From Nectonema munidae (Eukaryota; Nematomorpha; Nectonematoida; Nectonematidae), in contig JAUIRK010000997.1 of the NCBI GenBank assembly GCA_030549495.1, positions 1 through 64,000 of the forward strand: DNA of 64,000 nt. The letters are read 5' to 3'. Below the pieces are notes generated by a model. The model searched no databases and was not told the DNA's origin. It worked only from the letters and a program-made list of their open reading frames with translations. Of this stretch, positions 1-11,074 are shown in pieces (the first letter of the stretch is position 1; every line of letters starts with the position of its first letter). The translations under genes and the position numbers were made by a program.

Positions 1-82
1 AATAGTACTGATATTTTTTGATTAAAATCAATCAAATTACAACTACCAAGAATCCTATTTTTCAAGCGTATCCCAAACAAAA

Positions 83-205
83 AAAACTAGCCGGTCCCGT
101 GGTCGTTTCGAGCGAAGCGAATTTAAATTAGCAACTCAAAATACACATTACCCAGAATCCTATGTTTCGAGTGAAGCGAGAAACGACCACGGGACCGGCT
201 AGTAT
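83..205. repeat. Foldback element, CTAGCCGGTCCCGTGG ends
   Basis: The first about 33 bases (CTAGCCGGTCCCGTGG onward, then the GTCGTTTCGAGCGAAGCG motif) return as their reverse complement at about 168-203, so the segment can fold into one hairpin. A related end lies at 5770-5850, and more distant ones at 25200-25245 and 52188-52210. No coding potential. The ends in CTAG could suggest a Helitron-like terminus, but the inverted symmetry fits a small foldback MITE equally well. Confidence 0.6.
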
Positions 206-268
206 ATAAATAATTTCAACCAATCAGAATGCTTCCAGCGACAGACAGACACACACACAGACAGACGC
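204..268 (+). repeat. Dispersed block ending in an (AC)n/(ACAG)n microsatellite
   Basis: The block ATAAATAATTTCAACCAATC plus AGAATGCTTCCAGCGACA runs into a dinucleotide/tetranucleotide tract. The same block and tract occur at about 11931-11975 and 12026-12080. A fixed core followed by a variable microsatellite is the layout of microsatellite-bearing short interspersed elements, some of which are Helitron-derived. The family is not identified. Confidence 0.5.
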
Positions 269-273
269 TAGCT

Positions 274-2550
274 CAGGCGCGGATTCAAGAAATGTAAATA
301 GGAGGGCGCAAAACGTGCACAAGTATGTATTAGCTGTTTTGATGGGGGTCTCTTGATGAAAAGTCACCATTATCAAAACTCTCTGAATCAAAATCTCTTT
401 AACGAAACCCACAACCTTTCATCATGAAGATAACCAAAATCATAGCATATTAAATAAAACAGGTAAATAACTAAAAAAAAAGATAGAGGTATTGAAATTA
501 AATTTATTGCAAAAATCCCTCAAAAACTAAATCGTATGTTTAGTTATTTCTCTGCCAAGGGATTGATGAGAAGCATTCTTCGTGGTTGTTGTCTGGCATA
601 CATTTCAACGACTGCATCAACATCAATGTTGATGTCCCGGGATACATAAAGAAGAAGAAGCGCATTTAATCTTTCTTCCGTCATAGAACTCCTGGATGCT
701 CCTTTAATATGTTTTAGAGAGGAGTTTCCACGTTCAACTCCACTTGAAGAAACTGCTGTTAGTTGTAAAAAATGTAAAACTTTAGTAATGTTCGGAAATA
801 GATTTGGACAGGTTCTTATGTCTGATAGCGTGGAAACTAAAGTGGTTGGAGTGTCTTCTTGGCTAAGCCATAACTTCTTCCAAAGCTCTAGTTCTTGAGA
901 AAATGTAGAAGAGGATGGTAAGTCGGTATTGTGAAAATCAATTAGGGAAGAAACTGTTTCCTCTGTAATTTTGCAAAGATTGCTTGGTAGCAAGTAAAAA
1001 CCACGAAGAGCTGCTTTAGCAAGTGTACTAAATCTGATATCCATTTGTTGTACAACACCATCCACAAATGGTATGAAAACTGCTCGTTTGAAATACTCCT
1101 TTGCATCTACAGCTTCAATATTATTTCTAAGTGTTTGCTTACTGCATCTTCTAGGAATTGTCATTGAAATGCCAGCTAAGTTTATCATTTTTTCTGAATT
1201 TGAATATATGATATCATATTCAGCTTCATTGGTTCTTGCAGATTTGAGAGTTTCCCTAATCAGTTCTACCATGTTGTAAGCTTGAATTACGTCCATTTCA
1301 GTTCCCTGCAGTTTTTTGCTGAGTCCCATGAAGTATCCAAAAATATATAACACTGTTTGGAAACTGATGATAAATGTGCAATCTGTTATGCGCTTCATTA
1401 GCCCATATGCCTCTGTTACGGCCTTGCCAGCCCATCCGCATTCATAAGAGCCAATTGCATCCAAACATACAAGTAAAGCTTCATAAAGATCTTCAAAATC
1501 CTGCAGTGTTTTTATTTTTTCTACCCATCGTGTTTCACAAAATATCTTCATTTTTGACTTTGTAATAACACTTTTTGTTGTCCTTTCTTTGTTGATGGTA
1601 TTTACAGATTGTTCAAGACGCCTACATCTCTTTGGGGAGATATGAAAAAAAATTCCGAGTTGTTTTAGTACGTCTAACATTAGATGAATTTCTCGCACCT
1701 GACTACTCTTGCAGAGAACAAGATTTAAATCGTGGTTACTGCAGTAATGATATGTTGCTTTTGGAGATATTTCTAGAAATTTTGCAGCAAAACCATTGTA
1801 CTTTCCTGACATGTTTGCTGCCCCATCCACTGTTTGGGAACGACAGAATCCTACATCTATTCCAGCAGTAGAAAGTGATTTAATAATATTTTCACAAATG
1901 TCCAGCCCCCTTGTGCTTTCACATTGTACAAATTCAAACAACCTTTCGATAGGTTTATTATCCCGTGTATATCGTAAAACAATTCCTAGTTGTTCCCAAT
2001 TGCTTACATCATTTACCTCATCACATTGTAGTCCGAAGTATGGTCCAAATGGCTGTTCATATAATTCTCTAACAATTTCACTCTGTATATATCTTTTAAT
2101 GCAACCCAATAGTTCATTTTGACAAGTTTTAGAAGTATATTTTGCATTTTTTTTACAATTTTTAAAATGATCTGCTAAAATGTAATCCCCAGAGTCTATT
2201 CTAAAGTTTAAAAGTTCCTTAAAATTACCATGGTTGTAGTCAGTGCAATTTATTGTGTCGTCATCTCTGTGGCCTCGTAAGGCAATTCCGCGTCGGCCAC
2301 AAAATATCAATGATTTTGTAATAGACTTAAGAATTTTTCGATTCCGTTCTATCCTTTCAGCAGAGCATACGTTTAGTGAGGCATCAACACGCTTAGAAAG
2401 ATTTTGGTATGTTTCGACGAAAGTTTTCATTCTAAACATTGATGACAAGTGATATTCAGTTACACTATGATTTTTTATATCTTCTTTTGCATCTTTCCAA
2501 TTTTTTAGCTCATTTCCAGCACTTTTTCGAAAATTTTTGAAAATTTTCAA
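274..2550 (-). CDS. hAT-superfamily transposase (ZMYM1-like), one long open frame
   Basis: The reading frame of 668 codons covers 544-2550. About residue 177 reads LQCDEVNDVSNWEQLG (first acidic residue of the hAT catalytic fold, DUF4371-like). About residue 243 reads VDGAANMSGKYNG (second). YHYCSNHDLNLVL supplies the C..H motif typical of hAT, and CETRWVEK follows. The C-terminus SSGVERGNSSLKH and LNALLLLYVSRD matches the hAT dimerisation region. This group cuts and pastes DNA and leaves 8-bp target duplications. The usual N-terminal zinc finger is missing: the first roughly 18 codons read into the 322-bp tandem repeat, so the 5' end is probably rearranged. The low-coordinate terminus is likely CAGGCGCGGATTC at 274, a hAT-style end; no partner end was found on the right. 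Confidence 0.85.
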
Positions 2551-4800
2551 ATTTTCAAAAAAAATATTTTATGCTTCTAGTAGCATGAAACGGATAAATA
2601 TCAAAAAAAATTTCACTTTTGAGAAAAAAAAATTTTCATTTTCAGACATTTTGAAAATATAAAAAATTTTCAAAAAAGTAAAAATTTTCGAAATTTTGAA
2701 AACACATTTTTAGAGCTTCTAGGAGCATGAAACGGATAAATATATCAAAAATTGTCACTTTTGAGGAAAAAAAATTTTCATTTTTAAAAGGTTTTGAAAA
2801 TATGAAAAATTTTCAAAAAGTGATTTTTAGCTCATTTCCAGCACTTTTTCGAAAATTTTTAAAAATTTTCAAATTTTCAAAAAAAATATTTTATGCTTCT
2901 AGTAGCATGAAACGGATAAATATCAAAAAAAATTTCACTTTTGAGAAAAAAAAATTTTCATTTTCAGACATTTTGAAAATATAAAAAATTTTCAAAAAAG
3001 TAAAAATTTTCAAATTTTTTGAAACACATTTTTTGGACTTCTAATAGCATGAAACGGATAAATATATCAAAAATTGTCACTTTTGAGGAAAAAAAATTTT
3101 CATTTTTAAAAGGTTTTGAAAATATGAAAAATTTTCAAAAAGTGATTTTTAGCTCATTTCCAGCACTTTTTCGAAAATTTTTGAAAATTTTCAAATTTTT
3201 AAAAAAAATTTTTTATGCTTCTAGTAGCATGAAACGGATAAATATCAAAAAAAATTTCACTTTTGAGAAAAAAAAATTTTCATTTTCAGAGGTTAATATA
3301 AAAAATTTTCAAAAAAGTAAAATTTTCAAATTTTTTGAAACACATTTTTTGGACTTCTAATAGCATGAAACGGATAAATATATAAAAAATTTCAATAAAT
3401 TATCGATATTAAAAAAAAAAATTTTCCGAAAATTTGAAAATTTTTCTAAGTCCCACTTTTTAAAATTTTCTATAACTGCCCAGACAAAACTACAAGTCCA
3501 ATCTTTCTGAAACTTAATATAGTTCTTAATTACAGTACTCCCTACGATATTCACTAGTTTTTAGTTCAACGTTCCAAAATTTTGACATTTTGGCCATTTT
3601 GGCCATTTTCGGATCCCCGTAATTCGGGAATAGTATGAGATATGTAAAAACTGATTGCACCGTTGGAATCAGCGTCAAAAGTTATGTTAGAATAGATAAT
3701 CAAATTGAAGTAAAAAAAAGAATAAATTTAAATATTAGAAAAAACCCCTTAAACGCGATCCAAATCGTTTGAAAATAGTACCAAAATGCTTATATTTGAG
3801 TATATTTTGACATCCTCATATTATATCAGATTTTGATTGCAGATAACATAAATATACTTTATATCATAAAATAAGCTAAAAATAGTATATTTGGACTGTG
3901 TATTGCGTTGGATTTCCGAAAATCATATTTTTTCATATATCCGTAATGTTACATTTTTTCGACTTTAATATGAAATATCTCGAAAACTATAAGAGATATG
4001 CAAAATCTAATTGCAGATTCTGAAATAGAATATCCGATTTTACTTATATTATGAGTTTCAAAAAAAATTAAAAAAAAAAAATTTTTTGAAAATTTTTTTT
4101 TTTTTTGAAATTTTAAAAAATTTTCGAATTTTTGAAAATTTTCGAAATTTTGAAAACACATTTTTAGAGCTTCTAGAAGCATGAAACGGATAAATATATC
4201 AAAAATTGTCACTTTTGAGGAAAAAAAATTTTCATTTTTAAAAGGTTTTGAAAATATGAAAAATTTTCAAAAAGTGATTTTTAGCTCATTTCCAGCACTT
4301 TTTCGAAAATTTTTGAAAATTTTCAAATTTTCAAAAAAAATATTTTATGCTTCTAGTAGCATGAAACGGATAAATATCAAAAAAAATTTCACTTTTGAGA
4401 AAAAAAAATTTTCATTTTCAGACATTTTGAAAATATAAAAAATTTTCAAAAAAGTAAAAATTTTCGAAATTTTGAAAACACATTTTTAGAGCTTCTAGGA
4501 GCATGAAACGGATAAATATATCAAAAATTGTCACTTTTGAGGAAAAAAAATTTTCATTTTTAAAAGGTTTTGAAAATATGAAAAATTTTCAAAAAGTGAT
4601 TTTTAGCTCATTTCCAGCACTTTTTCGAAAATTTTTAAAAATTTTCAAATTTTCAAAAAAAATATTTTATGCTTCTAGTAGCATGAAACGGATAAATATC
4701 AAAAAAAATTTCACTTTTGAGAAAAAAAAATTTTCATTTTCAGACATTTTAGTATATAAAAAAAATTTTCAAAAAAGTAAAAATTTTCAAAATTTTTAAA
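2507..4800. repeat. 322-bp tandem repeat, five landmark copies, built partly from transposase 5' sequence
   Basis: The landmark AGCTCATTTCCAGCACTTTT starts at 2507, 2829, 3151, 4283 and 4605; neighbouring copies are exactly 322 bp apart. Each unit holds two diverged halves that both contain TAGCATGAAACGGATAAATA-type sequence (spacings 142 and 180 bp), so it arose by nested duplication. An unrelated stretch of about 0.8 kb at roughly 3380-4140 interrupts the array. The leftmost copy overlaps the first codons of the hAT transposase. Open frames inside the array just repeat one AT-rich peptide and are not genes. Confidence 0.9.
3380..4140. other. Interruption in the 322-bp array
   Basis: Non-repeat AT-rich sequence between the third and fourth array copies. 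It contains two loosely similar phrases, AGATATGTAAAAACTGATTG near 3639 and AGATATGCAAAATCTAATTG near 3992, which may be an internal duplication. No coding potential, clear inverted ends or target duplication is visible. Confidence 0.4.
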
Positions 4801-4959
4801 ACCATTTTCCTAAAGTTTGAAACTAGATAAAGCTATTTTTCAAAGTTTGATGAAAATTTATTCTTAAAAAATAAAATTTTTTTTAAAAAATTTGAAAAAT
4901 TTTAAAACTATTTTTTAAAAGTTTTCGAAAATTCAAAAAAATTTTCAAAATTTTAAAAA

Positions 4960-5300
4960 AATTTTTTCAAAAATATATATTTGAAAAAATTGTCAACAAT
5001 ATAAAACTTTTTATAGTATGAATCTAAAGAAGTCAATATTTAAAATACATAATTAATTTACTATTATTCAATTTAAAAAACAATTTCAACAAACATTTTT
5101 ATAGGATAAGATTTCTTAAAGGAAAAAAATTACTTCGATAAAAATGGTATTTAATAGTGCAACCAAATTAAATACTATCATTTCATTCTCAAAAAATGGG
5201 AACTCAAATTTTCAAAAAAAATAATTTGTAAAATTAGCTAGTATTTGGTTGAGAAAAGAACAATAACAGTGCATACATTTATAGAAATTTAAACTTTTTA
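4960..5300 (+). repeat. Dispersed repeat, second copy near 60.7 kb
   Basis: The phrases AATTAATTTACTATTATTCA and CAATTTCAACAAACATTTTT, followed by an AAAATGGTAT stretch, recur in the same order and orientation at about 60700-60970 with scattered differences. Noncoding; family unknown. Confidence 0.6.
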
Positions 5301-5648
5301 AAAATAATAATAGAGTTTAACTTAATGTCATAGAGTCGAAACATGTTTAAAAAGACGAAAAATGGCAAATTGAAGTTTCATGAAAATTTAAGTTATATTC
5401 TAAGTAATAAATAATAAGCTTAGTTAGAGCTTTAATTTGACATGTCACTTGTCTAAAACGGTCAAGAAACAAAGTTATAAACAAAAATAACAAAATAAAA
5501 AACGTATAAAATTTAAATTAAAAAGCTAACATTTAAGTAGATAGAACTCGCTATAAACCAAAGATGTTGCATGCATATGCAAATTTTGCAACTGCATCAC
5601 TATATTTCGGTGGGTCGTATACTTGTGGTTTATAAGTAAGTTAGTATT
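5300..5648. other. Unassigned AT-rich sequence
   Basis: No open frame, terminal repeat or recognisable RNA was seen. The phrase ATGCATATGCAAATTTTGCA near 5570 has a relative at about 12116. Confidence 0.3.
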
Positions 5649-5745
5649 AGGCTTCAAAAAGATTTTGACCGTGAAAAAGAAGTTCCTGTTTTGTAAATGA
5701 AAAATATTTAAATCTATAGCTTTTCGGCTAAGATTACAATTATCC
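5648..5745 (+). repeat. Fragment of a dispersed repeat (TTGACCGTGAAAAAGAAGTT family)
   Basis: The phrase CTTCAAAAAGATTTTGACCG runs on to TCGGCTAAGATTACAATTAT. A longer copy is at 15285-15560 and an inverted copy at about 26555-26860. This copy is cut off close to the CTAGCC-ended element at about 5771. Confidence 0.65.
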
Positions 5746-5769
5746 TAATTAGTATTAGGTACTAGCCTG

Positions 5770-5860
5770 TCCCGTGGTCGTTTCTCGCTGCGCTCGAAAC
5801 ATAGGATTCTTGGTAGTGTGTATATTGAGTTGCTAATAGTGTTATATGGTGTGGCGGTGA
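5770..5860. repeat. Half copy of the CTAGCC foldback family
   Basis: CTAGCCTGTCCCGTGGTCG, TTTCTCGCTGCGCTCGAAAC and a TTGAGTTGCTAAT segment match the reverse complement of about 125-203. Only one arm is present. Confidence 0.6.
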
Positions 5861-5963
5861 GTTTATTTTCCCGTGGTCGAATTTGAGTTTATTGTGTCAC
5901 TAACTATTCTAGCTTTTCTAAATTTACATAGCTATCGGAGATAGTTGTTGGTAATGGTGATAC

Positions 5964-6076
5964 AGGGGCGCACATCCACGGGGCGAGGGGGCGACCGCCC
6001 CTCCCCCCCCCCCCCCCCAAATGTGTTTTCGGGGGGGGGGGGGGGGGCGAAAATGACCTCCCCCCCCCCCCCCATA
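5964..6076. mobile_element. CAGGGGCGCACATC-type terminus with poly-C/poly-G tracts
   Basis: CAGGGGCGCACATC at 5964 is the terminal sequence of the hAT-like family seen whole at 27483-29068. It is followed by runs of 14 or more C, then G, then C, separated by a few AT bases. No matching right end was found, so this is a partial or very short derivative. The long homopolymers make the exact length unreliable. Confidence 0.5.
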
Positions 6077-6473
6077 ATTTCTATAAGTAAGAGTTGCGGC
6101 TTGTTTATAAAACATGTATGCAGACTTTCGAATCAATCAAACATCATGCCAAGTTGCTCTGAAATTCCTATCGAACATATTTTACAGACAATGCGTGAGA
6201 GCTATATAATAATAATCCATTGCTTCAATATGCACACAATAAGTAAGCAATGTTTATCACAGTGTCTCGTAGTATTTTTGAGCAAACACATGTTGATGAT
6301 CCACTAGATTTTCTCATCTTTTGTCACAGTGATGATTATTCTATTTCTCTTTCTCTCTCCTCTGTTTTTCTCTTTCGCTTTCTCTGCTAAAATTCAATCA
6401 TTCAAGCTCACTTCTTTCATTCAAGCCCTCTTCTCTTGTTAAGCTCTCCTATCTCATTCAGCTCTCTTCTCTC

Positions 6474-6560
6474 CAGTGACGTAGCTAGGCTGGGGCATGA
6501 GGGGCCGTGCCCACACTCCTATGTACCGCATGGTGCCCCCATGCAACTTATGCGATATAA
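6474..6560. mobile_element. CAGTGACGTAGCTAGG terminus (hAT MITE end)
   Basis: CAGTGACGTAGCTAGGCTGG resembles the end CAGTGGCGTAGCCAGAGGGG of the MITE at 12176-12313. Only one end can be seen. Confidence 0.35.
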
Positions 6561-6812
6561 GTTTTTGAAAATTTCTCCAATGAAAGAATCAAGAAAGTAT
6601 AAATAATGTTGCGCAAGTTTCAGATCACTTTTTTTAAGAAAATTTGTTGATTATTATAATAAAAATATAATATCGAAACAAAATGTTTCAGTTGTTAAAA
6701 ATGTACTTGATCTATTTACGACAGCTGTCAGAATTTTATTTGTAGACAAATATTAAAAAAAACGCAATGATTTTCTTTTCTCGTATACTTTGATTTATGT
6801 TAGTTTGGTCCT

Positions 6813-7162
6813 CGGACATTTCGCCCCATTATTTTCATAAGACAGTTCGTCCCATGGACAATTCGCCCCATTATTTTCATAAGACAGTTCGTCCCATGGA
6901 CAATTCGCCCTATTATTTTCATAAGACATTTTGTTTCATGGACAATTCGCCCCGTTATTTTCATAAGACATTTTGTCTCATGGACAATTCTAAAAAATTA
7001 AGAGATAAATTGATTAATTTGAAATAATTTAATAGAGATAAAATAAACAAGAATATAAAATTTTTTAATAATTTTAGATATAATAAGCAAAGATGGATGA
7101 AACTAATAGCCTATGAGACAATTTGTCAGGGGGCAAATAGTCTATGGGGCGAAATGTCTGTC
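6813..7162. mobile_element. Small MULE-like MITE with an internal 42-bp minisatellite
   Basis: CGGACATTTCGCCCCAT at about 6813 and its inverted partner ATGGGGCGAAATGTCTG at about 7144 bound the segment. Inside, roughly four copies of a 42-bp unit (CCATTATTTTCATAAGAC with GTCCCATGGACAATTCGCC) span about 6820-6995. A 76-codon open frame here is only the repeat read as protein. The ATTTCGCC-type ends resemble those of MULE/Phantom elements, such as the one at 57218. No target duplication was confirmed. Confidence 0.6.
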
Positions 7163-7424
7163 AACCGTTATTTAAATAATTTTTTTAATTATAAGAGCTG
7201 CTACTTAAACGTTGGCTTTTGCTGCTTATAAAAACTTGAAAATATCAAATAAACTAATTCTTTATGCCTCCTATTATTTTGAAATTATTCTGAGAACAGG
7301 CGGTTCCATTTTAAAATAGTGAAAATTGCTTTATTCGTTTATTTTGTTTCCTTATTTTTCAATTTTGAGTAAAAGGTAAGGTGCAGCAGATGTATTTTCA
7401 TTGACCAGGCACTGATGTACCGCT

Positions 7425-7525
7425 TATGTCAAACTATGAACAAATTCGTAAAGATAAGGAATCGAATCCAGAGGCTTCCGTGCTAAGTCCATCATCTTAA
7501 CCAATCTGCCATGCCACCCATAGAG
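7425..7525 (-). repeat. tRNA-like SINE head
   Basis: On the minus strand the segment has an A-box-like TGGCAGATTGGTTAAG and, about 30 bases later, a B-box-like GGATTCGATTCC. That is the internal RNA polymerase III promoter layout of a tRNA or tRNA-derived SINE. The anticodon arm does not fold cleanly, so I favour a degenerate SINE head over a working tRNA. Confidence 0.5.
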
Positions 7526-7918
7526 TATGCTGTAGGGGGTACGTCAAATTAGTTTCCAAAAACTTAAGTTCTACCCTAAAATTTTTTAGTTTTTGTTGAA
7601 GCTCTATAACTTTTTCTGATAGACTTTTTTTCCTTAAAAGTTATTATAAAAGGCTAATCATTGCAAAATGTTAACAGTTATTTTACTTTTTGTAGATTTT
7701 TGTAGCTTGTATCAATTTAGCTTTTAAACTATTTTTGAATGATGCTGAGTAAAATGAAATAATGCGATCTTAATTTTTTTTTAATTTTTGTTTGCACAAT
7801 TATAACTTCGTTTTATACCCTTGTCCCTGAATCAATCACATTTTTTAATATAAACATCGCAGGGTGTCTAGTAGACTCTTTGCCTTTAGACTACATTCAC
7901 TCATATAAAACTATCCAA

Positions 7919-10900
7919 TAGGGTGTTCCAAGCTTCAATGGTAAAAAATAAAGTTTCTCATTTATCAGCGCACATATGCTTATAAGAATCTCCTGTGTAA
8001 AATAAGTATTCACTTGAATTTTCAGAAAATTTTAGCAACAAATAGTCACCGCTCAATAGAAAAATATTTATTCATTTTTTTCTATTTTTGATTTTTAGAC
8101 ATTAAACTGTTCTAGTTTTTTGTTATCTCTTAAAAATCTTTTTCTTACTTACTTTGTCACTTTTTTTTTGAAAACTAGCAAGAGCACAAAGAGGGTAATA
8201 AGCTAAACGTCTTAAAATACTATTTTGTAGTCTTTTTCCAATGATAGGTAATTTGGCACGTAATATGTTTTAGCTACAAACAGAGAGAAGATTGCTAGCG
8301 AGTGTTATAGTGATTTGTCTCTTTTTTTTTTAAATCATGGTCAAACTTTTCATTTATAACATATTTCCTTTTTTATTTTTTCATTTTATATTTTAGATAT
8401 AAATTTTTTTGTTTAAAATGTCAACAAGAAGTCAAGAAAACATCTTTCTGATTGGTATTCCTCTTGAATCAGATTTTAAGGATTTCAAGCAACTTCCAAC
8501 CAAAAAAGATGTGATGAAAAGATTGTTTTACTTTATAAAGAAACTCCAAAAAACAGTAACAGAATCTTGTTGTTTTGTGGCGAGTGAGGTTATCAAAATA
8601 TGGTAGATTGCTATTCTGCCTACATCTCATAAACCGTTCATAGTAAAAAAAATTCATTCCCTGTATGAAAAACATGAAAAATTAAAGAAAAACAAAAAAC
8701 GTAAAAGCAGAACACAAATTATAAAAATAACAGAGTTTTGTAAAGAACTCGAAAAATTATTTGACATCTCACATTCAAACTTTACTTCTTTAATTCGTAA
8801 TAAAGAAGACATGAGTTTTCTTGAAGATCAGAAAGGTCTGAGGAAAATGTTTATTGGGAAGGAAGATAAAGACTTCTTAAAAAAAGCATTGAAATTATTA
8901 AAAAGGAACGAGTATTATAAGAAATGTATTCAGGATAACGAGAAAATCTTGGAAAGTACTTCGATTGGAATGAAAAGCGACATTTCTTCATCTTCTGATA
9001 GTGAAGAACATGATATTTCTGAAAATGCTCCCATTTCTTCAGCTGATAGTTTTGTGTCTTCTTCACATGATACTAAAAGTTTTGAAAACGCTAAGAAAGT
9101 AATAGAAAACGAAGACTTTATTGCTGCTTTGGATAGAACTGGAACTTCTACAAGAAAGGCTCTTCATCTTGTAACACCGGCTCTAAAAGCTGTAGGTTTT
9201 GATGTGAATACACTGACGCTATCTACATCATCTTTATATAGACGCGGTGAACAATTGCTCAAAAAATAAAAGAATCTTTTAATCCTAATACTCCAATGAT
9301 AATACATTTTGATTCAAAATTGCTACCGGATAATAATAGAAGTAAATTCGAGCGTGTTCCCATTGTTATATCAGGCAAAAATGTAGAAAAACTTCTTAAA
9401 ATCCCTAAATTGTTACGTGGAACTGGAGAATCGATTGGTAAAGAAGTTTTGAAAACATTAGAAGATTGGCCAGCTTGCTTACCTTGGATTGCAGGATTGT
9501 GTTTTGATACAACTGCAAGTAATACAGGAAAACACAAAGGAGCGTGCTCAATCATTCAGAATGGAGTTGATCACCGTTTACTCTTCTTTGCTTGTAGACA
9601 CCATATTCATGAATTGATGATTGCTGCAGTAATGGATATTTTTTTTGTTTCTAAGGGTCCAGATATTACTTTTTACTAGATTTAAATCAAAATGGTGCGA
9701 AATTGACCAAAGTTCTTTTCAACCGTTTGAAATAAACAAAATTTCTCCTGATGCTTTTGATGATTGGGTTTACCTTAAAAGAAAAGAATTGAGTACATTT
9801 TTAAAAGAGCAGTTAGTGAAAAAACAGGTCAGAGAAGATTATCGAGAATTTTTGGAATTATCCCTGATATTTTTAGGTGAGCCTTTGGTTCGAAAGTTTA
9901 GATCTCCTGGAGCTTACCACAGAGCTCGTTGGATGGCGAAATGCATTTATTGTATCAAAATATATTTATTCAGAAATGAATTTAAAATGAAAGCTAATGA
10001 AGTTAAGAATTTGAGAAGAATTTGCGTTTTTATTGTTACAGTCTATGCTAAATTCTGGTTTACTTCTTCACACGCAGCAAATGCTCCAGTCAATGATCTT
10101 AAACTTTTATGTCTTTTGGAGGATTACCATAATGTTGATTGTAGTATTGCAAGGGCTGCTATTGGTAAAATGAGAAGACATCTTTGGTATCTTAGTGAAG
10201 ATCTAATACCATTGGCATTTTATTCGCAACTTGTCAACCTAGAAGAAAAACAAAAAATGCTGAATAATCTTCTACATAAAGAACCTTTGAAAGGTGATGG
10301 AAGACGTTTCGAGTGGAAAGGATCCTTCAAAAATATGCGAATTGAAGAGTTTGTGACAAAACGATCGAAAAATTTCTTTGAAGCTCTGAAACTTCCTTTT
10401 CCAGCTTTAGGATGGGAAGATATCACAGGAACAGTTGCTAGCATAAAAGTTGTGAACGACATAGCATAGCAGAAAGAGCAGTATCGCTAGCAACTGATTT
10501 TAGCTCAATGCTTACCACAGAAGAAGACGACAAACAATTTCTTTTTCAAGTAGTGGAGTACCACAGGAGTTCAGTTGGTCATCCGTGTAAAAAGGCATTA
10601 AAATAGTTTCAGCTTTTGATAATATCAATAAATAATAACCTTTATCATATACTAATTACTTCTTATCCTGTTGGTTACATCTAAAAAAAAAGAAAACTTT
10701 TCATGGATATCTGAACCAATGTCATTTACTAACTACTTTTTATTCTGTTGTTTACATTTGAAAAAAAGAGGACTTTCCATGGATTTTCATACTTTTTGAG
10801 CTGTGGGTAAATAAGAATTTCTGAATCTAAAACTTTGCTCAAATGTTTTTTACGTATAGGAGACATAATTCAAACAGTGTTTCACAAAAAATGAAAACTT

Positions 10901-10921
10901 TTCATTTTTTGGAACACCCTA
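7919..10921 (+). mobile_element. Transposon with 8-bp target duplication, hAT-like
   Basis: Ends are TAGGGTGTTCCA at 7919 and its inverse TGGAACACCCTA ending at 10921. Both sides carry the 8-bp repeat CTATCCAA (7911-7918 and 10922-10929). It interrupts the surrounding element, whose sequence resumes on the far side. The 8-bp duplication and the arrangement of catalytic motifs point to the hAT group. The transposase inside is described separately. Confidence 0.85.
8409..10600 (+). pseudogene. Broken transposase, hAT-like family I cannot name
   Basis: Pieces share one order: 8409-8606 and 8811-9269 (same frame, separated by one in-frame stop at 8604), 9296-9679, 9645-10469, and a tail to about 10600. 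Successive pieces change frame, with shifts near A/T runs at about 9264, 9660 and 10465. Motifs are IIHFDSKLLP (likely first acid), CFDTTASNTGKHKGAC (second) and ACRHHIHEL (a C..H insert like that of hAT), then LGWEDITGTVASIKVVNDIA. I know this set from many uncharacterised arthropod and hydrozoan proteins but cannot give a family name. At least one stop and three frameshifts make this copy non-functional. Confidence 0.7.
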
Positions 10922-11074
10922 CTATCCAACCTTGAGTTATTTGTTTTCTCTATGAATCAGATATCCTTTCATCAATTCCTGTAATGTGCCTGGTAGACTA
11001 CATCATTTTTCAAATGAAAAGCCTATTCCACCCCCTAACATTTTTGGATTTTTTTAAACTAGTGTATATTCGAT

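Noticed and set aside
1073-2452. Plus-strand frames opposite the ZMYM1-like transposase
   Set aside because: Antisense shadows of a 668-codon gene with clear hAT motifs.
2727-4799. Several plus-strand open frames giving the same MKRINISKIVTFEEKK-type peptide
   Set aside because: They are the 322-bp tandem repeat translated. The peptide is low complexity and appears only because each unit has the same start and no stop.
5924-6307. Proline- and glycine-rich open frames on both strands
   Set aside because: Produced by poly-C and poly-G tracts of a MITE end; no domain or conserved start.
6797-7027. 76-codon frame with a repeated NSPHYFHKT motif
   Set aside because: It is the 42-bp minisatellite (a multiple of three) read as protein inside a small inverted-repeat element.
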